64,000 nucleotides of DNA from the NCBI GenBank assembly GCA_027924585.1, contig BSBM01001664.1:558001-622000 (forward strand), written 5' to 3'. Shown here piece after piece: positions 57,419 through 64,000 of this stretch. Positions within the stretch are counted from its first letter, which is position 1. Every line of letters starts with the position of its first letter. The position numbers and the translations under genes were made by a program. A model generated the notes under the pieces. That model was not told where the DNA came from. It made no database searches and saw only the letters and a program-made list of their open reading frames with translations. The DNA is from Larix kaempferi (taxonomy: Eukaryota; Streptophyta; Pinopsida; Pinales; Pinaceae).

Positions 57419-59027
57419 CTACTTTCTTCCAGGTTTTTTCTTTTTTAGAAAGTCAACAATTTTGATGTCGGCATCTTCTTCCTCATGCTTTTCTCGACCT
57501 ATTGATTTTGGTATTGGTTCCAGTTCAGAACACAAGATACATCTCTCTATGTAGACAACCAAGTAAGATCCATGTCATCTACAATTAAAGAAAACCATTA
57601 ATAAATCACTTCATTCATATTATACATAAGCCCCCAAAATACAATTTTCTAAGAACCTTGTTCATGGTACTTGGTGCATCAGGGTTAACCTCTTCTTTAC
57701 TAACACTTTTGATGTTCTCTAAAACAGGCTCCCAGGGTACTTAAATATTATGTCCTACCTGCAATCACATTTGCAATTATTGTAGAACCCAAAAAAATGA
57801 AGTCGTACTTTCTAATTAACTATTCAAAAGGTATTGAACTTGTATAGATCCTCATTCACAGTCAAAGTGTTATCTTTATTGCCCATTTTCATTTCAACCA
57901 TGGATTTATAGACTTCGTTCAAGGCAAATATCACATCTTCAGAAGTGTGCGTGACGCCAAAGTCTGAAGACTACATACCATACCATAATTTATTTTAGTA
58001 AGGAAATATTTTAAATTATAGTTGAAAAATCAATAACAACAATTTTTAAATTTTAGTACTTACATATCTCCCTTTCACTTTAACATAGTCCCATGGGCCA
58101 AGTTTGTGTTGGCCAATCTTATCCAATATGACCTATGTGGCCTTTTAGTGTCTTTACGTCTATGAAAATGATGAAGTACATGTTAATACAATTTAATTAT
58201 TATGGTCAAATGCATATAAGTTATAAGTTCATTGTAGGTTATATTATTATATTTACCTTTGTGTTTCTCCCACTCTTGGTTGCAAAGATCCCTTTTTCTT
58301 CATCTTATTCTCCCAAGCATCCTCTATTAGTGCATTCCATTCTTGTACGAGAACTAGTCCAAGACTCTCATAATTGGGGTAGCGACTTATATTAGTGCAA
58401 TAATTGTCTTGCACTGATTTCAAGTACTTCATTGCCATGTTTTGGACCAAATTTTGGTTGAATACACGACCAAACAATGTGGTCATGTGTTTCATCAACT
58501 CTTTTTTCAAGTTGTTTTGATATTTATAACTTCTTCTAATTGTTGGTGCAAACAGAGAAAACACCTTTTCTTGCAATGCTTAATAGAACAAGTTCTTCCT
58601 TGCATTGCAATTATATACTATGACTAGATAGATAGAATCAACATAAAAAAATTATCGTTGTATAAAATGAAAATATGTTGATGGAATATTAGACATAAGT
58701 ACAATGGAGTTTTAATCCATTCATTGGGACTAGTTCATGGTCCATCTATAAAGAAACTGGTAATTGCCCATTGCTCTTAATGACTATGCCTAGCGTCCTA
58801 GGACTCATATCAACATCTAATGAATGAGGCATAGGAGTAGAGTTGATGGTAGTAATTATAGTTGGGGTCGTAGATAGACCGATACCAACACTAGGTGTTG
58901 TATCAGGGGCACTGCCAATGATATTGAGTTTTGAGCCATCAATAGAAGGCACAACAAGAGAAAAGGTTCCAACATCATATGCATGTTTGCTACTCTCAAT
59001 GCCGGGGAATTCTTATCTCAAGAAGGC
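57419..59027 (-). pseudogene. Gene M downstream exons
   Basis: Exon at 59027: ESSKHAYDVGTFSLVVPSID then a Thr/Ser/Pro-rich segment ending SNGQLPVSL-stop. Exon at ~58627: ALQEKVFSLFAPTIRRSYKY, KELMKHMTTLFGRVF, NYESLGLVLVQEWNALIEDA, basic end KMKKKGSLQPRVGETQR. Exon ~58155: VILDKIGQHKLGPWDYVKVK. Exon ~57970: SSDFGVTHTSEDVIFALNEV, YKSMVEMKMGNKDN. Exon 57758: VPWEPVLENIKSVSKEEVNP. Exon 57579: ERCILCSELEPIPKSIGREK, DADIKIVDFLKKKKPGRK-stop. No family recognised; single stops and phase errors occur. They may belong with the SET-like exon or to a separate gene. Confidence 0.45.
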
Positions 59028-59065
59028 CTATAGAAAGACAAATCTATGTCTAGAACTTGGATTCA

Positions 59066-59078
59066 TTAAAAACAATAT
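59066..59078. repeat. Target-site duplication, left copy (13 bp)
   Basis: ttaaaaacaatat, identical to 61434-61446, directly adjoining the Penelope-like insertion. Confidence 0.9.
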
Positions 59079-60002
59079 TTTTGAAAAGGTATTCGGATGA
59101 TCCACGGTGGTCATTTTCGTAGTCGACGTTTCGAATCCCAAGCTGGATTCATCATCAGGACAGAATATGTTGTAGGAAGTTGCTCATCTGCATATAAATA
59201 GTTAGAGATGCCTTCTCATCTTCTTGTCTTTTCATCTTCTGCATCTTCATCTTTTCACATTCAACTTCAACTATGATGTTCTATAAATTCTCCAATTTCT
59301 CCCATTTTCCTCTTCGAATTCTAGAAATCAATCAAAAAATATTCATTCATACAAGGTCAACTTAATAGAAAGATAATCAAACAAAATAAAAATCATTATT
59401 GAAATAATGATTATTAAACCTTTACTAAAGAAATAATGCCACTATATAATAATAAAGGTCTAGCTAATTAATAATTGATAAATAATAAAATCATTAAAAG
59501 ACCTTCACAATAAAACTATATAGTTTTTATTTCTCAAAATCAACCAGTCATAATAATAATCACATATTAATAATAATTATTATTGGTCCAAATGATTATT
59601 AAAAACCTTTACTAATGAAATAAAACAATTATAAAACAATAAAGGTCCAATTAAAGATTAGCTAACTATTTAATAATTGATTCTTAATACTAGATTAGCT
59701 AACTAATTAATAATTGATTCTCAATAATAAAATCATTAAAAAATTATAATTAAATGACCTTCACAATAATAAAATAAAACTATATAGTATTTATTACTCT
59801 AAAGGTCTCGCAATCAACCAGTCATACTAATAATCAATTATTAATAATTATTAATGGTCCATATATAACCAATGAATAATTGAATGAAAAATTCATGATA
59901 AAAACTCACCGATGAAATGGATAAGACGAGTCGGAGGCTAGTGATACTCATCACAGAAAATGCTAGTTATAGAAACATACCTGGTTTTATCCATTACCTT
60001 CA
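59079..60002 (-). repeat. Left inverted arm of Penelope-like element
   Basis: Reverse complement of 60484-61407. Ends inwards at ccattaccttc. Single-base differences include g/a in cattttc(g/a)tagtc and t/c in cttctt/cttctc. Its inner end supplies the false N terminus of the long reading frame at 59917. Confidence 0.93.
59112..59174 (-). ncRNA. Hammerhead ribozyme motif, loop-less helix III, left arm
   Basis: Minus-strand copy of the motif in the right arm: CUGAUGA, helix II GAAUCC/GGAUUC with loop AGCUUG, GAAAC, then ACGUC cleavage segment. The only difference from the other copy seen in the motif is U to C in the internal loop of helix I. One extra U sits between CUGAUGA and helix II in both copies. 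Confidence 0.7.
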
Positions 60003-60498
60003 CACAAAGGAGAGGAAGACTCGCAAGGCTTTCCTCCCTTACATCCAAGGAGTAACCAACAAAATTGCAAGGGTGTTAAAGAAAAAAGAAGTTTGGACTG
60101 CCTTCAAACCTATGGAAACCATTAGACAGAAAATGAGATCGGTGAAAGACAAGGTTGATTGGCACCAGTATAAGGGGGTGTATAAGGTAAACTGTTCATG
60201 TGGAAAGAGCTATATAGGAGAGACATGTCGATCTTTTCAAACTAGATTGAAAGAGCATGGGGCGGACATAAGAAGAGAGAGGGCAAACACTTCCGCACTC
60301 GCAGAGCATTCCCTCAAAACAAAACACCAGGTCTGCTTGGAAAACGTGGAGGTACTCGCGGTGGAGGACCACTACTACAAACGAAGGGTGAGAGAGGCCT
60401 TGGAAATCATAAAGCACCTGAACAACCTAAATAGAGACGGGGGACTTGAAATAAGCGAGAGCTGGCTACCTTTGGTAAACAAGGAAGGTAATGGATAA
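59917..60498 (+). CDS. Penelope-type GIY-YIG endonuclease segment (5'-truncated, chimeric start)
   Basis: 193 codons without a stop. Residues 1 to about 28 are antisense sequence of the inverted arm, so the ATG at 59917 is not the element's own start. From residue ~29 the sequence is element protein: FLPYIQGVTNKIARVLKKK (connector between RT and nuclease), then GVYKVNCSCGKSYIGETCRS with the G-V-Y and Y-I-G motifs, CRSFQTRLKEH with the catalytic Arg, SALAEHSLKTKHQ, and the C-terminal REALEIIKHLNNLNRDGG, SWLPLV typical of Penelope endonucleases. Cys residues of C-S-C-G-K would form part of the zinc site. The nuclease makes the target nick for reverse transcription. The missing RT means it is not autonomous. 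It ends 14 bp into the right arm. Confidence 0.88.
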   Translation: MDKTSRRLVILITENASYRNIPGFIHYLHTKERKTRKAFLPYIQGVTNKIARVLKKKEVWTAFKPMETIRQKMRSVKDKVDWHQYKGVYKVNCSCGKSYIGETCRSFQTRLKEHGADIRRERANTSALAEHSLKTKHQVCLENVEVLAVEDHYYKRRVREALEIIKHLNNLNRDGGLEISESWLPLVNKEGNG

Positions 60499-61407
60499 AA
60501 CCAGGTATGTTTCTATAACTAGCATTTTCTGTGATGAGTATCACTAGCCTCCGACTCGTCTTATCCATTTCATCGGTGAGTTTTTATCATGAATTTTTCA
60601 TTCAATTATTCATTGGTTATATATGGACCATTAATAATTATTAATAATTGATTATTAGTATGACTGGTTGATTGTGAGACCTTTAGAGTAATAAATACTA
60701 TATAGTTTTATTTTATTATTGTGAAGGTCATTTAATTATAATTTTTTAATGATTTTATTATTGAGAATCAATTATTAATTAGTTAGCTAATCTAGTATTA
60801 AGAATCAATTATTAAATAGTTAGCTAATCTTTAATTGGACCTTTATTGTTTTATAATTGTTTTATTTCATTAGTAAAGGTTTTTAATAATCATTTGGACC
60901 ATTAATAATTATTATTAATATGTGATTATTATTATGACTGGTTGATTTTGAGAAATAAAAACTATATAGTTTTATTGTGAAGGTCTTTTAATGATTTTAT
61001 TATTTATCAATTATTAATTAGCTAGACCTTTATTATTATATAGTGGCATTATTTCTTTAGTAAAGGTTTAATAATCATTATTTCAATAATGATTTTTATT
61101 TTGTTTGATTATCTTTCTATTAAGTTGACCTTGTATGAATGAATATTTTTTGATTGATTTCTAGAATTCGAAGAGGAAAATGGGAGAAATTGGAGAATTT
61201 ATAGAACATCATAGTTGAAGTTGAATGTGAAAAGATGAAGATGCAGAAGATGAAAAGACGAGAAGATGAGAAGGCATCTCTAACTATTTATATGCAGATG
61301 AGCAACTTCCTACAACATATTCTGTCCTGATGATGAATCCAGCTTGGGATTCGAAACGTCGACTATGAAAATGACCACCGTGGATCATCCGAATACCTTT
61401 TCAAAAA
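60484..61407 (+). repeat. Right inverted arm (3' UTR/pLTR) of Penelope-like element
   Basis: Begins within the last codons of the endonuclease frame, is AT-rich through 61180, and ends ccgaataccttttcaaaaa. A 26 bp tail (61408-61433) follows before the duplicated target. Confidence 0.9.
61313..61375 (+). ncRNA. Hammerhead ribozyme motif, loop-less helix III, right arm
   Basis: Positions: CUGAUGA 61327-61333; extra U 61334; helix II 61335-61340 with 61347-61352, loop AGCUUG; GAA 61353-61355; helix III A-C/G-U written as the 4 nt palindrome ACGU (61356-61359) without loop; cleavage expected after C61360. Helix I inner part GUC (61324-61326)/GAC (61361-61363), then an internal loop, then outer pairs around 61316-61321 with 61368-61373. 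Small hammerheads with loop-less helix III that act as dimers are known from Penelope-like elements (Luense, Weinberg and Breaker). The bulged U is a departure that could lower activity. Confidence 0.75.
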
Positions 61408-61433
61408 CTGCAAACCACGGAAACCTAAAATCC

Positions 61434-61446
61434 TTAAAAACAATAT
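61434..61446. repeat. Target-site duplication, right copy (13 bp)
   Basis: ttaaaaacaatat, identical to 59066-59078. Confidence 0.9.
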
Positions 61447-61495
61447 GTTATATTCATTAAATCAATTGAAGGAATATAATTTAAAAAGTACATAC

Positions 61496-61672
61496 ATTGT
61501 ACTTTTGGATTTTTGACATCAATAATTGCCAACTTTGTTCACTTTGAACAACCATCAATTCCTGGAGTTAAATAGGCCATTTCTCAACCTGTTTTCTAAT
61601 AGCAGCAAGGGGGTTGGAAACATTAAAGTAGTCTACATTGTCCTGACTAGGATGATGCGATGACGTGAGAGG
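61496..61672 (-). pseudogene. Gene M second exon
   Basis: 59 codons between clear splice borders: SSHHPSQDNVDYFNVSNPLA, AIRKQVEKWPI, a TAA, LQELMVVQSEQSWQLLMSKI. Length divisible by 3. No domain recognised. The following intron contains the Penelope-like insertion. Confidence 0.5.
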
Positions 61673-62005
61673 CTACAAAGAATCAAAATGCATAACATCG
61701 ATAAACAACTATAATCATCGGATTAAGATGTCAATAAACAATATTGATAATAATTAACATATAAATTGCCATATATTATTTAACCTACATATGGGTAATA
61801 CCTTTACTCGATCAACCTGTAACATAAACAATGATATGTTAACTATATATCCAAACAAGGATAAAAGTTTTCATCTCCCTTCATTCTCATTATGGAAACT
61901 ACATTTTATGTCAAATTTTGATCAATACAAAAAAGAGGGTTTCAACCTACAATATATATATGTTCTTCAATAAAAATGAATATATATATGTTAAATCAAA
62001 GTTAC

Positions 62006-62645
62006 CTAACTCCTTAATTTTATTCAAAATATAATTGATCAACTTCTCTTTCCCTGCATCAATTAGTTTTATTGTAGAAACCACAACTATATTTCCATCA
62101 TGCTACTCAAACATAATTGGGTAGATTGTTTGGGAATCCAGGACGTCGATTATTTATAAACCCAACAACATTTCGTAAATCTTTGGGCCTTCCATTAATA
62201 TATATAGAATATCCTTTATGTTGATTTTTTTTCTTTCATTTTGTTATAATTTGCACAAAATCCATATCTACGCATACTTGGTAGATATCATGCTAACCAT
62301 AACCAATGTTTATAATCAAATGTTGGGCCAACATAATCCATCGATTCAATTCCACAATTGTATGGAATGTTTACACCATCCATTGAAAAGAGCCCAAGCC
62401 TGTGTAAACTAGGTGGAGCAATTCGATATGTTCTCTCATCAATACAAAAATCAATGTTTACCTAGGAAGTGTGTTTGGTTCCCAGTTATTCACATAATGT
62501 CTATATTTTAATGGCACCACCTTGTCTCTGTTGGTATCATTGTTATAAGAGCACGAACCTCCTTCACCAAGAAACAAATCCATATGTTTAAAAAAAATTG
62601 GCATACAACCTCTAGTTGATATGAACGTATTCCTTGATGGCCCCC
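62006..62645 (-). pseudogene. Gene M exon with SET-domain-like sequence
   Basis: The minus strand gives FISTRGCMPIFFKHMDLFLG, VVPLKYRHYVNNWEPNTL, then in a shifted frame VNIDFCIDERTYRIAPPS, LFSMDGVNIPYN and MDYVGPTFDYKHW, then YINGRPKDLRNVVGFINN and, after another shift, GNIVVVSTIKLIDAGKEKL followed by INYILNKI. The trio Y-V-G, R-N-x-x-G-F-I-N and D-A-G-x-E-x-L-x-N-Y in this order and spacing resembles the core of SET methyltransferase domains (R-F-x-N-H and G-E-E-L-x-x-D-Y). Two or three frameshifts and stops (for example 62459) make it non-functional. The family call is by motif only. Confidence 0.45.
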
Positions 62646-62698
62646 TATAATTAATGTCAATTATTAACAACAGTCAAGTCATAATCATATGATTCAGA

Positions 62699-63444
62699 TG
62701 TAAAATTAGTCATAGCAGATCTAATGAACAAGTAAATCAATCACAACAGATGAACATAGAAAATATGGTGCAAAACTGTGCAAAACATGCAGCAGTGCTC
62801 TCTATCCCAGAAAGGGTGAATGAATTACAATACAAACTGTCACAATGACAGAGCAATTCAAATTTCCTAAGGAGGTCATTCAAATCACTGAATGGAGTAG
62901 CTTGACTCTATCTAGGAGTCCTCATCATCAATCAGTAGTGGTCATCAATGCACAAGAACCAGTCATCCAGGTGTCAATCTGAGTCTAACTGAGTGTAATA
63001 AGTGTAACTGAAGTGTGTAGCACTGATTAAGGAGAAGGAGGCTTAGTGGGAGCGCATGGGAGGCTAACTGAAGTCAGAACAAGTCACCTAATCAAACTGG
63101 AGGTCCAACGGAAGTGATACAGTCAGTCGGGAGTGAAACTAGCCTCAAATCAGGGAGAATCGGAGCTAACTGAATGTAACTGAAGTGGAACTGCAGTGGT
63201 AGGTGAACAAGTGCGCCCTTCTCTGGCAGTAGGTGAGAAGTGGGCGCCTTTAAGCCTAGGAGGGCTAAAACTCTGTGGTAAGTGGATCCCGGGTGCTAGA
63301 ATAAGGTGGATAAGGTGCTGGAGGCATCAAACTGGTGACTGGGATGCATGCCAGTGCATGCAGGTGCATGCAAACCCTAGATTCTGCATGCAAACCCTAA
63401 TTTGCATGCAAGATCCTGAAAAAGATGATGTGGATATCCGAACA
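62699..63444 (-). repeat. 3' LTR of copia O (~746 bp, left end tentative)
   Basis: On the minus strand it starts TGTTCGGATATCCAC directly after a polypurine tract (GAGGGGGGG). The other end is placed at tgtaaaattag (62699) on the basis of a TG terminus. No second LTR is available for confirmation. Confidence 0.6.
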
Positions 63445-63602
63445 CCCCCCCTCAAGATAGACTATGATGTGCCAACAAAAATAATGTGGGGCCCTGGTAA
63501 CTAAGACCAAAGGTCACCCCAATACAATAATCCAAAAAATGTTGAAAATAAACTAAGTGAGGAAAGAGGGAAAACCGAGTGGGAAGAAAGCCCCCCCTCA
63601 AG
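63445..63602 (-). other. Two polypurine tracts of copia O
   Basis: Minus-strand CTTGAGGGGGGG occurs at about 63602-63591 and 63456-63445. The second abuts the LTR and is the one expected to prime plus-strand synthesis. Confidence 0.75.
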
Positions 63603-63620
63603 CTAAAGCATAATAATGAA

Positions 63621-64000
63621 TCAGTCTGTCTCCACCATGATGGAACTCACCCCCAACAGTGAACGGAGGTAAGAGAACTTCTTCTCAGTGAAGCTCTTGG
63701 TGAAGATGTCTGCAATTTGCTCATCAGTAGGGCAATATTCCAGAATGATGGTGCGGTCATGCACCAACTGTCGAATGTAATGCATATGAATCTCAATGTG
63801 TTTGGTCCTCTGCCGCTGAACTGGATCTGTGGAGATCTTGATAGCACTTTGATTGTCACAAAATAGGACAGTCGAAGTAGTGCCACCAAAACCAAACTCG
63901 GAAAGAATACCCTGCAACCAAACTGCCTGAATGCAGGCATTGACTGCCCCTTAATACTCTGCCTCTGCTGAAGAAAGTGCAATGGCTGCTTGCTTTTTGC
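63621..64000 (-). pseudogene. Copia O RNase H C-terminal part
   Basis: The minus strand reads KKQAAIALSSAEAEY, a TAA (about 63953-63955), GAVNACIQAVWLQGILSEFG, STVLFCDNQSAIKIS, KHIEIHMHYIRQLVHDRTII, DEQIADIFTKSFTEKKFSYL, LLGVSSIMVETD-stop. All conserved copia RNase H blocks are in order with only one in-frame stop in 125 codons, so this copy is comparatively recent. It continues past the window edge. Confidence 0.93.

Larger units (their letters stand above)
59079..61433 (+). mobile_element. Penelope-like retroelement, palindromic copy with GIY-YIG segment
   Basis: Structure: left arm 59079-60002, unique centre 60003-60483, right arm 60484-61407, then a 26 bp tail. The arms are ~924 bp inverted copies of equal length, about 99% identical by eye. 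The centre codes for the end of a Penelope-type protein (connector plus GIY-YIG). The right arm is the element's 3' untranslated/pLTR region in sense orientation; the left arm is the same region inverted. RT is absent (5' truncation). Each arm has a hammerhead-type motif. A perfect 13 bp duplication flanks it. GIY-YIG Penelope-like elements in conifers are established (Dryad). The palindromic layout and size are what I see here. Confidence 0.9.
57419..62645 (-). pseudogene. Spliced gene or pseudogene M, SET-like N-terminal part, eight recognisable exons or pieces
   Basis: Reading right to left, coding blocks separated by plausible introns: 62645-62006, 61672-61496, 59027-~58690, ~58627-58253, ~58155-58073, ~57970-57826, 57758-57657 and 57579-57419. 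Splice borders seen on the minus strand include acceptors ttatag|GGGG (62645), ttgtag|CC (61672), ctatag|GCC (59027), tatgtag|TCT (~57970), ttgcag|GTAGG (57758) and attgtag|ATG (57579), and donors TTAG|gtaac (62006), ACAAT|gtatgt (61496), AAAG|gtaaat (58253) and AAG|gttctt (57657). Stops and phase errors in several exons indicate a pseudogene. No upstream exons or promoter: copia O's LTR lies just 5'. It holds the Penelope-like element in the intron 59028-61495. Confidence 0.55.
62699..64000 (-). mobile_element. Ty1/copia LTR retrotransposon O, 3' end
   Basis: RNase H end (64000-63621), two polypurine tracts (63602-63591 and 63455-63445) and 3' LTR (63444 to about 62699). The rest of the element lies to the right of the window. 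It sits just upstream of pseudogene M's first visible exon and may have separated that gene from its 5' part. Confidence 0.82.

Noticed and set aside
59917-60498. Host GIY-YIG repair nuclease (SLX1-like)
   Set aside because: The connector and C-terminal blocks are those of Penelope-like elements, no RING or PHD domain follows, and it lies in a palindromic insertion with a target duplication.

Overview
The window is plant nuclear DNA, most likely from a conifer. Almost all recognisable coding sequence is decayed, nested retroelement. Three things point to a conifer: megabase-genome-style nesting of Ty3/gypsy and Ty1/copia elements, a 2.6 kb-LTR gypsy element, and a Penelope-like (GIY-YIG) element of the kind reported from conifers as Dryad. 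No intact host gene, rRNA, tRNA gene or CRISPR array was found.

Layout, left to right. 1-3754: 5' part of a minus-strand gypsy element (integrase end off-window, 5' LTR at 3385-3754). 3755-5342: unassigned, with two short direct repeats. 5343-8240: plus-strand gag/coat-protein plus zinc knuckle plus protease fragment, caulimovirid-like. 8263-8882: LTR-like sequence. 8883-13223: minus-strand copia with a 275 bp 5' LTR. That copia cuts the RT of a young minus-strand gypsy (13224-17609, 1.76 kb LTR). The young gypsy in turn sits in the RT of an older gypsy (coding 17610-21830, LTR-like DNA to about 24237). 24244-41957: plus-strand gypsy with two 2.6 kb LTRs, split in its gag by a complete copia (28022-34196).

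41958-43850: a truncated ORF, a 39 bp minisatellite, a GC-rich hairpin and telomere-like repeats. 43855-45900: minus-strand copia remnant. 46415-47895: satellite-like array with a ~336 bp unit. 47900-51540: no genes, but G-rich, alternating CG-rich and (TA)n tracts. 51560-56431: plus-strand L1-type LINE, interrupted by a 282 bp MITE-like insert and lacking its 3' half of RT. 57419-62645: minus-strand spliced pseudogene whose first visible exon resembles a SET domain. Inside one of its introns (59079-61433) lies a near-perfect palindromic Penelope-like insertion. It has a GIY-YIG endonuclease segment between ~924 bp inverted arms, each carrying a loop-less hammerhead ribozyme motif, and is flanked by a perfect 13 bp target-site duplication. 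62699-64000: 3' end of another minus-strand copia.

The elements do not form a pathway; their relations are insertional. Two LTR pairs (gypsy 24244-41957 and copia 28022-34196) look about 95% identical by eye. The Penelope palindrome arms look about 99% identical, so it is probably the youngest event. All identity figures are eye estimates.
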